Origin: Desulfovibrio sp. JC022
GTDB taxonomy: Bacteria > Desulfobacterota > Desulfovibrionia > Desulfovibrionales > Desulfovibrionaceae
Direction of reading: 5' to 3'
Length of the DNA stretch: 64,000 bases
NCBI RefSeq assembly: GCF_010470665.1
Contig: NZ_VOPZ01000003.1
Location: 1 to 64,000 of the forward strand
Shown here: piece after piece, positions 43,582-51,805 of the stretch
Numbering within the stretch: position 1 is the first letter of the stretch
Layout of the letters: each line of letters starts with the position of its first letter
Notes under the pieces: generated by a model
The model's input: only the letters and a program-made list of their open reading frames with translations
The model's database searches: none
What the model was told of the DNA's origin: nothing
Made by a program: the position numbers and the translations under genes

Positions 43582-45228
43582 ATGAAATCCTGCCTGCGTT
43601 ACTTGTTCTTCATGTTGGCCATTTCAATGCTGCTGGCCCAGCAGGGGCTGGCTTCCAATATTTTCCCGTTGGAACCGCCGGATACATCCAGCCCGAGGGC
43701 GACTCTTACAAGTTTTATCCACTACACGGATAAGCTTTATGAGGCGGCAACAGCGGCTGAGGAAGATATTTTTCTTGCCAGAGAGTTTTTACAGCGAGCT
43801 GAACGCTGTTTTGATTTCAGTAAAGTTCCCCCAACTCTGGTCTCTGATGTCAGTATTGAATCAGTTTTGCGTTTGCGGGAGATACTTGATCGTATTGAAC
43901 TGCCGGACATGGCCGATGTCCCGGATAAGTATGAAGTTAAGAAGCATAAAATTCTACTCTGGCGAATCCCGCACACTGAGATAACTATAGGGCGTTGCCC
44001 TGATGGTCCGCGTATGGGCGCATATTTGATCACCCCTGAAACAGTGCGCCGGCTGGAAGAATATTACAATGAAGTGGATCATTTACCCTATCGTGGCGAC
44101 AAAGGGGATGAATATACCGGATTTTATGAGCAGTATATATATTCTTCCGGTTGGATGATCCCGGATGGTTTTTTAAAAAAATTGCCTGAGTGGATGAAGG
44201 GCGGCTATCTGGGGCAGGCTGTCTGGCAATGGATAGCTCTTGCGTTGATCGTTATTCTTGGAGGCTCAAGTTTGTGGGGATTCTGGCTTTGGCACCGGGC
44301 TCAGAAAAATAGGTCCCGCAAGTGGAGTTGGCGTTTGGAAAGGTTGCTTTTTCCTCTTTATGCCATGCTGGTCTGCATTGTTATTGAATACATTGTTGAC
44401 GACCAGATCAATATTACCGGGGACGTTCTTTCCGTTGTGACCATGCTGATGGAGTTGATTTTTGCAGTTTTTGCAGGTGTTGCCATCATTATCGGTGGCG
44501 ACGTGCTTATGCGCGGGATACTTGTTACTGCAAAGGTGAAAGAAGAAGCACTTGATGCCGACGTGATTAAGCTTGGATGCCGGCTGGGTTCATTTGTTCT
44601 GGTTTTTGTTCTTTTCTATAATGTTGGCAGTTACTTTGGTATCCCTGTTACGGCAATTTTTGCTTCAGCAGGTATTGCCGGTATGGCCATTGCTTTAGCG
44701 GCCCGCGAGACTCTGGCGAATTTTTTCGGCGGTGTTTCTATTTTTATGGACCGTCCATTCAGGGCCGGTGATTACATTGTGCTTGATAATGGAGACCGCG
44801 GTGAGGTCAAGGCTGTGGGAATGCGCAGCACAAAGATACAGACCCGTGACGACATCATGATTACCATTCCCAACTCGGTTATCACCAACGGCAAGGTGGT
44901 CAACCAGAGCAGGCCTCATCCTCATTTCAGAGTGCGTATTAAGCTTGGTGTGGCCTATGGTTCAGACGTAGACCGGGTGGAAGAAATTCTCATGGAGCTG
45001 GCGGAAAATAACGGGCTTGCCATTTCAAATCCTGAACCAAGGGTCAGATTTCGCAGATTCGGTGAATCATCCCTGGAGTTCGAGTTGCTTTGCTGGGCAG
45101 CCCGTCCTCATGACCGGGGCCGGCTTATCCATACACTCAGTCGGGATATTTACAAGCGTTTTAATAAAGAGGGGATTGTCATGCCCTTTCCGCAACAGGA
45201 TGTGTACTTGCATAAAGCAGAGGATTGA
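43582..45228 (+). CDS. MscS-family mechanosensitive channel with periplasmic N-terminal domain
   Basis: A 548-residue membrane protein: signal peptide 1-24, a periplasmic region of about 190 residues, several TM segments from about 215, then the MscS core with the pore-lining helix and beta domain (RETLANFFGGVSIFMDRPFRAGDYI, then MITIPNSVITNGKVVNQSR) and the C-terminal cytoplasmic vestibule (VRFRRFGESSLEFELLCW). It opens under membrane tension to release ions. ATG at 43582 with AGGGGA eight bases upstream is preferred to a GTG ten codons earlier, since it gives a proper signal peptide. Confidence 0.9.
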   Translation: MKSCLRYLFFMLAISMLLAQQGLASNIFPLEPPDTSSPRATLTSFIHYTDKLYEAATAAEEDIFLAREFLQRAERCFDFSKVPPTLVSDVSIESVLRLREILDRIELPDMADVPDKYEVKKHKILLWRIPHTEITIGRCPDGPRMGAYLITPETVRRLEEYYNEVDHLPYRGDKGDEYTGFYEQYIYSSGWMIPDGFLKKLPEWMKGGYLGQAVWQWIALALIVILGGSSLWGFWLWHRAQKNRSRKWSWRLERLLFPLYAMLVCIVIEYIVDDQINITGDVLSVVTMLMELIFAVFAGVAIIIGGDVLMRGILVTAKVKEEALDADVIKLGCRLGSFVLVFVLFYNVGSYFGIPVTAIFASAGIAGMAIALAARETLANFFGGVSIFMDRPFRAGDYIVLDNGDRGEVKAVGMRSTKIQTRDDIMITIPNSVITNGKVVNQSRPHPHFRVRIKLGVAYGSDVDRVEEILMELAENNGLAISNPEPRVRFRRFGESSLEFELLCWAARPHDRGRLIHTLSRDIYKRFNKEGIVMPFPQQDVYLHKAED

Positions 45229-45303
45229 CCCAATGTTTCTTGCCGAGTAGGAGGAATAGGGTGTTTATCAGTAATCAATTTATGAATGTTTAAATGTGAA
45301 TAA

Positions 45304-45918
45304 ATGCGGTCAAATATGAGTAAAGAGAAAAAGAATATTAAGAAGTTTAGGGGAGAGGTTTCCCGTCAAAACAGGGAATATCGGAATAAGCACAGAGCTG
45401 CTGTTTTCTGGTTTACTGGTCTTTCAGGATCGGGAAAATCCACTATTGCTCATGCAGTGGAAAAGGAGCTTTTTGATTCTATGATGCGGGTGTATGTTTT
45501 TGACGGAGACAATGTTCGTCACGGTTTATGTGCGGATTTGAGTTTCTCTCCTACTGCTCGGACTGAAAATATTCGACGTATCGCAGAAGTGTCAAAGCTG
45601 TTTGTTGAAAACAGCACAGTATGCCTCTGCGCTTTTATTTCTCCCTTGCTTAGTGACAGGCAAATGGCTCGAGATGTTATAGGTGAGAATGATTTTTATG
45701 AAATATTCATCACCTGCCCCCTTGCTATTTGCGAGGATCGGGATGTGAAAGGATACTACAAGCTGGCCAGAGAGGGTAAAATTAAAAATTATACCGGAAT
45801 CTCAGCACCATATGAAGTTCCTGAACATCCTGACCTTATTGTGGAAACTGATAAGGAAACGCTTGAAGAATCCGTGGCGAGGGTGAAAGAATTTATTCTG
45901 GAAAAAGTGAAGCTTTAG
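45304..45918 (+). CDS. cysC: Adenylylsulfate (APS) kinase
   Basis: Phosphorylates APS to PAPS. The 204-residue protein has the P-loop FTGLSGSGKSTIAHAV near 37-52, FDGDNVRHGLCADLSFSPTAR near 70, the ENIRRIAEVSKLF segment, the phospho-acceptor region CAFISPLLSDRQMARD and the KNYTGISAPYEVPEHPDL end typical of CysC. Start is ATG at 45304 or 45316; neither has a strong ribosome binding site. Sulfate reducers use APS directly for energy, so a separate APS kinase points to sulfation. A sulfotransferase-type protein is encoded at the right end of the window. A bidirectional terminator follows. Confidence 0.92.
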   Translation: MRSNMSKEKKNIKKFRGEVSRQNREYRNKHRAAVFWFTGLSGSGKSTIAHAVEKELFDSMMRVYVFDGDNVRHGLCADLSFSPTARTENIRRIAEVSKLFVENSTVCLCAFISPLLSDRQMARDVIGENDFYEIFITCPLAICEDRDVKGYYKLAREGKIKNYTGISAPYEVPEHPDLIVETDKETLEESVARVKEFILEKVKL

Positions 45919-45942
45919 TTGGTCCTGCCGATAGATGAAGTG

Positions 45943-45980
45943 AAAAATCTCCCCGGGAAATGGATTCCGGGGAGATTTTT
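45943..45980. terminator. Bidirectional terminator between cysC and the KAS III-like gene
   Basis: AAAAATCTCCCCGG (45943-45956) pairs with CCGGGGAGATTTTT (45967-45980), loop of ten bases, A-run and T-run on either side; serves both convergent genes. Confidence 0.92.
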
Positions 45981-46953
45981 AATATTTGAGCACTGTTCCT
46001 GACCAGCTCAGGCCGATCCCGAAACCGAAGAGCATGATTGTGTCTCCCCGGCGAAGTTTGCCGCTTTTCTCTGCCCGCTTAAGGGCGATGGGGATGGTGG
46101 AGGAAGTGGTGTTCCCTACCTCGTACAGATCCATGATCATCTTATCTTCCGGAATGTCCAGTTTGTCGGCAAGTGATTCAAGAACCTTGTTGCTGGCCTG
46201 ATGGAATACAAAAAGATCAATTCCTTCCATGCCTGTTCCGGCCTGTTCGGCCAGCTTTCTGATTTCGTCGGGAATGGTTTTTACTGTGAATTGAAAAACT
46301 TTGAAACCATCCATTTGCATATCCGGTCTTGCGATTGGAGTGTCGGCTTTCTTTCCGGTGACAACGCTGATTCCGGTGTTAAGACAGCGTATTGATTCGC
46401 TGCGGCTTCCGTCAGTCCCGAAAAGGAATGAGGGTGCAGCCGTGGGCTTATCGATAATTGTCGCTGCTGCTCCGTCTGAAAAAATAAGGAAAGAAGTCTT
46501 ATTCTCAGGGTCAATAGCTTTGGAGTAATTATCCACGGTTACGAAAAGTACTCGCTCAGAAATTCCGGCAGCCATGTACCCGTAAGCAATGGAGAGGCCA
46601 TAGCAGTATCCGCTGCAACCGAGGCTTACATCAAAGCACTTGGTTGATGACGGAAGTCCCAGCTCATGCTGCAAGCAGGCTGAGACATGGGGCAAAAGTT
46701 GGTCCGGGGTCTGAGTACAGACGATCAAGGTGTCCGGTTGCTCATCCTCGGAAAGACCTTCCAGAATTTTTGACGCGGCCTTATGTGCCATCTGCAAGGT
46801 TGTTTCATCTTTTTCGGAATGGTGCAGGTAGCGCACTCCGGTTTTGGGGAGTGAGTTGCGTACATGCCAGTGCGGTTTGATTCTATCCAGCTCGTGGCAG
46901 TCAATTGTATGCTCTGGAAGATAGTATTCTATATTATTGATAAAGCTGTTCAT
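45979..46953 (-). CDS. 3-oxoacyl-ACP synthase III-like (KAS III) enzyme
   Basis: A 324-residue thiolase-fold enzyme. The catalytic triad of KAS III can be read: Cys113 in DVSLGCSGYCYGL, His251 in VFHQASNKVLESL and Asn281 in YEVGNTTSSTIPIALK, as is the C-terminal DTIMLFGFGIGLSWSG. It condenses acyl-CoA with malonyl-ACP or a similar donor. The context (not beside acpP/fabD/fabF, but among polysaccharide genes) argues against the housekeeping FabH; a specialised acyl-chain or polyketide-like modification is more likely. It is convergent with cysC and has its own promoter region to the right. Confidence 0.8.
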   Translation of the reverse strand: MNSFINNIEYYLPEHTIDCHELDRIKPHWHVRNSLPKTGVRYLHHSEKDETTLQMAHKAASKILEGLSEDEQPDTLIVCTQTPDQLLPHVSACLQHELGLPSSTKCFDVSLGCSGYCYGLSIAYGYMAAGISERVLFVTVDNYSKAIDPENKTSFLIFSDGAAATIIDKPTAAPSFLFGTDGSRSESIRCLNTGISVVTGKKADTPIARPDMQMDGFKVFQFTVKTIPDEIRKLAEQAGTGMEGIDLFVFHQASNKVLESLADKLDIPEDKMIMDLYEVGNTTSSTIPIALKRAEKSGKLRRGDTIMLFGFGIGLSWSGTVLKY

Positions 46954-47107
46954 TGCTCTTGTTACTGTATTGCGCTGGGCGCCTTCAAAAGAAGATTGTT
47001 AAGGATAAAGTAGTATCGGATATGATGCAGGCCGGGGATGGTTCTAATAGCGGTATTTTATGCACTAAGCAAGCTTGCAGGGCAAAATAATATACCTTCT
47101 TTTGTGT

Positions 47108-47150
47108 ATATAAAATGCCCGGTGCACACGAGATGTACCGGGCATTGGTT
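47108..47150 (-). terminator. Terminator for the 47.2-kb minus-strand gene
   Basis: AATGCCCGGT (47114-47123) pairs with ACCGGGCATT (47137-47146); on the minus strand the stem is followed by TTTTATATAC. Confidence 0.8.
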
Positions 47151-47173
47151 TGTATTGTTTGTTATGCAGGTAA

Positions 47174-47758
47174 TTATTTGTTTTCGTTTATGGTTTTTAT
47201 TGCTTGCGGGAGGAAGAGGCTGAAGATGTCGTGTAGTCCGGCCATAAGTTTACCGGCGTTGTCTCCGGTGTTGGACAGATCCTTATTTTGTTTGGAGGTA
47301 TAGTTCTGTGCAAAGAGAAGTTTGTTGTTTCTGGTTACCATACCGTCCAGCCTGACTTTGTAATCCATTTCCAGTTGTCCGGGGCGGTTTATGTATACCT
47401 TGTTAGCTATGCCGGTGATGATGAAAAGGTCGCCGGCTTCGTCCATGGTTTCAAAGTATTCAACGTTTAAGCCTTCGGCTTTGAGCTGATTGTATACCGC
47501 CTGTCCCATCCAAGTTCCGATGTCGACGGAAGGATAGTAATTGAAAAGCTTGCTCTGTCCGATTTTATTAATTGGTTTGCTCTCCGTAAATTTGACTACC
47601 GCGATTTTAACCGGGCAGGGAGGCAGGACAATATCAATGGGAGAGTAGCTGAGCTGTAAAGTTGTGTCTTTCATCTTTGTGTCTGCTGAAAAGGAGGCGC
47701 TGGGCAATGCTAGGGCCGTAATGAGTAAAACAATGAAGCACAAAGTCAGTCTTTTCAT
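47174..47758 (-). CDS. Exported hypothetical protein (YajG-like pattern)
   Basis: A 194-residue protein with a clear Sec signal peptide (about 1-24, ending ASFSA). The mature part alternates strands and helices: CPVKIAVVKFTESKPINKIG, then SVDIGTWMGQAVYNQLKAEG, LFIITGIANKVYINRPGQLE, and a C-terminal helix. The order VKFTESR...VxxWxxxAxxxxLxxxG resembles YajG/DUF4136-type outer-membrane lipoproteins, but it lacks a lipobox Cys, so the match is only in general fold. It is divergent from the GT9 gene and has its own terminator. Function unknown. Confidence 0.65.
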   Translation of the reverse strand: MKRLTLCFIVLLITALALPSASFSADTKMKDTTLQLSYSPIDIVLPPCPVKIAVVKFTESKPINKIGQSKLFNYYPSVDIGTWMGQAVYNQLKAEGLNVEYFETMDEAGDLFIITGIANKVYINRPGQLEMDYKVRLDGMVTRNNKLLFAQNYTSKQNKDLSNTGDNAGKLMAGLHDIFSLFLPQAIKTINENK

Positions 47759-48028
47759 GATTTCTCCCGTTTAATTTTGTGTAGTGAATGAAGGGAATGT
47801 ACTTAGTTTTAATTTAATTGATCTGTGCTGTTTTTGTCAAAGTTGTTTTTAAAAAGCCGTCGGTGCTTGAAGTCGTGAGCTTGACCGGGGCCACGGGCTG
47901 GTTTACTTGCAGGCTGTCGGTAGTTATTTTTGGTTTACTAAGTCTGGACTTTGCCGGTCGGGTATGCTTTATTTCTCTGCCTTTCGGCTGTCGTGATTGT
48001 TTTAAACAAGGTTTGTGAGCTTTTAAAA

Positions 48029-49060
48029 GTGAAAGATATATCATCAATTAATCCAAAGAAGATACTTGTTTGCCAGTTGCGTCAGATCGGTGATGTGGTT
48101 TTGGCAACTCCTTCTGTCTCCCTGCTTCATAAAAGATATCCCCATGCTGAAATTCATGTTCTGACAGAAGATAAGTGTACGCAGGTATTTGATAACAATC
48201 CGGCAGTCAGCCATATTTGGGCCATAAATAAGAAGGAATTACGTAACCCGTTCAAGGCCTTATCTTTTTATTGGAAAGTAGGTCGGGCTGGATATGATTT
48301 GATTGTCGATTTTCAGCAGCTTCCCCGTTGTCGCTGGGTGGTGCTTTTCAGCGATGCCCCGGTCAAGCTTGCCGAGATGCCGCCGTGGTATAATCGCTGG
48401 CTGTATACCCATTGGCCCCAGTCCATACCGGACGGTTATGCCGCCATGTATAAGGCCGGTGTGCTTAAGCCTCTGGGAATTAATTGGAATTCCGAGTGTC
48501 CTAAAATTTTTGTTTCTGATGAAGAACGGGCTGAAGCAAAGTCCTGCCTGAAGTCATTGGGTGTTGCTGATGAAGAACCGCTGATAACTATTGATGCTTC
48601 TCACAGACGGCATACTCGTAAGTGGCCAGAAGAATATTATGGCAGACTGATCCGTTTAATTTCTGAAAAACGGCCCCAATTCAAATTCTATCTGCTTTAC
48701 GGTCCCGGTGAAAAAGATGTTGCCCTTAAGGTAAGGGAAGAATCCGGAGTGGCCGATAAGTGTGTCATGGTTGAGAAGCCGGGCTCATTGAGAATTATGG
48801 CGGCCCTGATTGAGCGGGCAGTATTGCATATCGGGAATTGCTCCGCTCCAAGGCATTTTGCCGTCGCTGTTGGAACTCAGAGTATTGTTATGCCCGGTTC
48901 GTCCGGAAGCTGGGTTTTTCCTTCTCCTGAGCACGAGGAGGTTGTGGCAGGACTTGACTGTGAGCCGTGTGGCCGGGAAAGTTGTGACCGTGGTGACTTG
49001 GCTTGTCTGACAAAGGTTATGCCGGAAGATGTGCTTTTAAGGGTTTTAGATAGGGTTTAA
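48029..49060 (+). CDS. Family 9 glycosyltransferase (heptosyltransferase-like)
   Basis: Transfers a sugar (heptose in characterised members) from an ADP- or other nucleotide-sugar during LPS core synthesis. Hallmarks are KILVCQLRQIGDVVLATPSV near the start, TIDASHRRHTRKWPEEYYGR in the middle (cf. the heptosyltransferase substrate loop), and IGNCSAPRHFAVAVGTQSIV near 290. The frame opens at 47951 with a TTG; GTG at 48029 gives MKDISSINPKKILVCQLRQIG, closer to the family start, so it is preferred with moderate certainty. It is followed by the CPBP protease gene about 90 bases later and is part of the cell-surface cluster. Confidence 0.85.
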   Translation: MKDISSINPKKILVCQLRQIGDVVLATPSVSLLHKRYPHAEIHVLTEDKCTQVFDNNPAVSHIWAINKKELRNPFKALSFYWKVGRAGYDLIVDFQQLPRCRWVVLFSDAPVKLAEMPPWYNRWLYTHWPQSIPDGYAAMYKAGVLKPLGINWNSECPKIFVSDEERAEAKSCLKSLGVADEEPLITIDASHRRHTRKWPEEYYGRLIRLISEKRPQFKFYLLYGPGEKDVALKVREESGVADKCVMVEKPGSLRIMAALIERAVLHIGNCSAPRHFAVAVGTQSIVMPGSSGSWVFPSPEHEEVVAGLDCEPCGRESCDRGDLACLTKVMPEDVLLRVLDRV

Positions 49061-49153
49061 ACCTGCTACAAGATGTAATCCTTTGAGGTTCTTGATAATG
49101 AAGACCCTCTCATGACCTTGTAATGATTAACTATTGAGTAGATAAAGAAATAT

Positions 49154-49606
49154 ATGGTTTATGATTTTTTCGTAAATCGAATCTTGAAAGGGATTTGGTA
49201 TCAGTTCAAATTGGGAGCGATAAGTCTTACCGATCCTATTTTTTATTTATTTTTTTCTTTAGGATTTGTCGGGCTTTATGTCCCCGAGCCGGATCTCCAG
49301 CTTCCTTTGAAAGTGTTGTTTCTCAAGGCATTGTTCGAGGAGTTCTTTTTCAGGTTTTTATTGCAGGAAGGAATTGATCGATTACTTAAGTACCGATGGA
49401 GACTGGGGCCATTAAGCATAGCGAATCTTTTGGCCTCATTGACTTTTGCATGCATGCATTTGATCCATCAACCTGCACATTGGGCGTTGCTTACTTTTTT
49501 TCCTTCTTTTGTTTTTGGGTATATCTGGCAAAGATATCGCAGCGTTGTTTCGGCTACCCTCATCCACTTTGCCTACAACGCATTTTTGTTTTATCAGTTT
49601 ATGTGA
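49154..49606 (+). CDS. CPBP (CAAX/Rce1-like) glutamic-type intramembrane protease
   Basis: A 150-residue membrane protein with three or four TM segments and the full CPBP active-site set: Glu62-Glu63-x3-Arg67 (FEEFFFRFLLQEG), His102 in TFACMHLIHQ, and His138/Asn142 in LIHFAYNAF. Its small size is like that of MrtJ, the predicted processing enzyme of JDVT-CTERM sorting signals; related enzymes serve MYXO-CTERM and Synerg-CTERM tails, all with an invariant Cys. The major secreted protein at 55.6 kb ends in such a Cys-containing tail (SSSGC, hydrophobic, RSRFK). This protease is therefore a likely partner, though both the substrate and the JDVT family name are inferred. Confidence 0.8.
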   Translation: MVYDFFVNRILKGIWYQFKLGAISLTDPIFYLFFSLGFVGLYVPEPDLQLPLKVLFLKALFEEFFFRFLLQEGIDRLLKYRWRLGPLSIANLLASLTFACMHLIHQPAHWALLTFFPSFVFGYIWQRYRSVVSATLIHFAYNAFLFYQFM

Positions 49607-49768
49607 TTTCCCCTGATTGGGGAAACCTTGACGGGCGTTTACAAGTGTAGGATGTTTGCAGGGATGCAACTCTTTTAATTGTCAGAACGTTAGAATTGTC
49701 GGCTGGATTGCTGGCTGTAATTCTATGCAGATAAAAAATGATTCTTACCGGAAATCCCGGTGGAGCTT

Positions 49769-51793
49769 ATGGCGCTTAATATGCTGAAGAATTTTTGTAG
49801 ATTTTTTGTGGCTTTGGTTTTGTCCATGGTGCTTATGGTCTCTGTTGCCGTGGCCCAGCCAGAGGGGGGCGACTCTGTTCATGCCAACCTTGAAAGTATT
49901 TCCCTTGTTGAATTCATCAAATTCGTAGGGCGTTATACCGGCAGGAATATTGTTTTCCAGAAAGGGGCCTTGCCCGGGTCGCATATCAGCATTTATGCCG
50001 GACAGTCTCTGACTGAACCGGAGCTCATGGCTGTTTTTCAACAGGTTTTGACAGGTGCTGGATTTCATGCGGTCACTAGAGATAACGTGACTTATGTGTT
50101 GCCGATGCGGGATGCAAAATTAATTTCTCCTGATATCAAGGCTTCGCCTTCGCAGGGTAAGGGTGAAGAGATAATTACCTCTGTTTTTCAGCTTGAAGGT
50201 AAAATGGTTCCGGCTAAGGTGCAAAGTGTGCTTTCGCAGGTTTCGTCCCGTATAGGTCAGGTTACCCCTGTTCCCATGGCTGATGCGGTTATGGTCCGTG
50301 ATCTACAGAGTAATGTTAATAAAATGAAAAAGCTGTTGGGGATTTTGAAGCGTGCCGGTGCCCAGCAGGAATCAGCATTGATTGAGCTTGAAAAGACAAG
50401 TTCCAAGACCGTGGCCAGTAAACTGACATCGTTTTATAAAAAACTTTCTACTTCCGGAAAGACCGGAACGCCTCCTGTTATTGAGTCTCTGGATTGGGCT
50501 AATAGTTTGCTCGTGTCGGGGAGTAATGATCAAATTTCTACCATCAAGAGTCTTATTTCCAGACTGGACAAGGGCAGCGAATCCTATTCAAAAATGAAAA
50601 TTTACAGGTTGCATAACATTGAGGCCGTTGTTGCCGGAGATGTTTTGAAGAGCCTTGTTACCGGCGGAGGAATACCTTCTTCCGGTAGTTCTAAAGATAG
50701 TGGAAAAGATTCCAAGTCCGGATCAACTGCTTCTTCTAAGAGTTCCGCATCTGATGCTTCCACATCGTCTTCCGGCAATTCAGATGAAATTCAAGTTTCT
50801 GCCGATGAAACCACCAACACTTTGATTGTTATGGCCAGTGCCGATCAATTGCCGCAGATTGATAATTTTGTTGAGCAGTTGGATCAGGCGCAGGATCAGG
50901 TTTATATTGAAGCCTTGGTTCTGGAAACAAAACTGGATAACGCCAAGGAATTCGGAGTGGAATGGCAGGGTGGAATTGATATGGGAGGGAGTGTTGCCAC
51001 TTTAGGTTATACGAAAACTAAAGACAGTGCTCTTCCGGCCTATGGAACTAATCCTTCCAGTGTACCCGGTGGATATTCCATGGGGGTGCTGGGTGATACC
51101 ATCTCATATGCAGGCAAGAGTTTCCCGTCAATTGGGGCCTTAGTAAACTTCACAAAATCTGCAACTGATTTTAATCTCATTTCTGCGCCCCAGATAATGA
51201 CTTTGGACAACGCTGAGGCAGAGATATTCGTCGGTGAAAACAGGCCATATAAAACTGGCGAAAGTACCACCACCGGCAGTGGCGTTGTTTCCACCTACTC
51301 GTACAAAGATGTTGGTATTAAACTTAAGATTACACCCAGAATCAACCGTGAAGACGGACTGATCAAATTAAAAGTATATCAGACTTATAATACTGTTTCT
51401 TCTGCCAGTACCACTGATTTACCCATTACTAATGACCGCATAACTGATACTACGGTTCTGCTTGCTGATGGTTCAACCATGGTTATCGGCGGGTTGATTC
51501 AAAGTGATAAAACTCATACCGAAGCCGGAGTTCCCTATCTTTCTGATTTGCCTTTGCTGGGATGGCTGTTCAAAACCACCACTAACAGTGGCAATAAAAA
51601 CACTTTGATGGTTTTTCTTTCCGCACGGATAATTCAGACCACCGAGGGGCTTGAGGCCTTGAGTAAGGCCAAGATGGATAAGTACAGGAGTCAGCGTAAG
51701 CGGTTTGAAAATTTTATTAATGAAGAATTTAATACCATCGGAAGCGATTCCAAAGAATCCGAAGATGTTACTTCGTCCATGTCTGATGGTTAG
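49769..51793 (+). CDS. gspD: Type II secretion secretin GspD
   Basis: Outer-membrane channel of type II secretion. The 674-residue protein has a Sec signal peptide (about 1-26), N0 domain (SLVEFIKFVGRYTGRNIVFQ), N1-N2 domains, a Ser/Lys-rich linker near residues 305-345, and the secretin core (VYIEALVLETKLDNAKEFGVEWQ, then VPYLSDLPLLGWLFKT near the end). The start could be GTG 49760 or ATG 49769; GGAG at 49762-49765 is close, and an ATG at 49781 is another option. It is followed 12 bases after its stop by gspE. No other type II genes (gspF-M) are visible nearby. Confidence 0.9.
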   Translation: MALNMLKNFCRFFVALVLSMVLMVSVAVAQPEGGDSVHANLESISLVEFIKFVGRYTGRNIVFQKGALPGSHISIYAGQSLTEPELMAVFQQVLTGAGFHAVTRDNVTYVLPMRDAKLISPDIKASPSQGKGEEIITSVFQLEGKMVPAKVQSVLSQVSSRIGQVTPVPMADAVMVRDLQSNVNKMKKLLGILKRAGAQQESALIELEKTSSKTVASKLTSFYKKLSTSGKTGTPPVIESLDWANSLLVSGSNDQISTIKSLISRLDKGSESYSKMKIYRLHNIEAVVAGDVLKSLVTGGGIPSSGSSKDSGKDSKSGSTASSKSSASDASTSSSGNSDEIQVSADETTNTLIVMASADQLPQIDNFVEQLDQAQDQVYIEALVLETKLDNAKEFGVEWQGGIDMGGSVATLGYTKTKDSALPAYGTNPSSVPGGYSMGVLGDTISYAGKSFPSIGALVNFTKSATDFNLISAPQIMTLDNAEAEIFVGENRPYKTGESTTTGSGVVSTYSYKDVGIKLKITPRINREDGLIKLKVYQTYNTVSSASTTDLPITNDRITDTTVLLADGSTMVIGGLIQSDKTHTEAGVPYLSDLPLLGWLFKTTTNSGNKNTLMVFLSARIIQTTEGLEALSKAKMDKYRSQRKRFENFINEEFNTIGSDSKESEDVTSSMSDG

Positions 51794-51805
51794 CAGGGCA
51801 ATACA

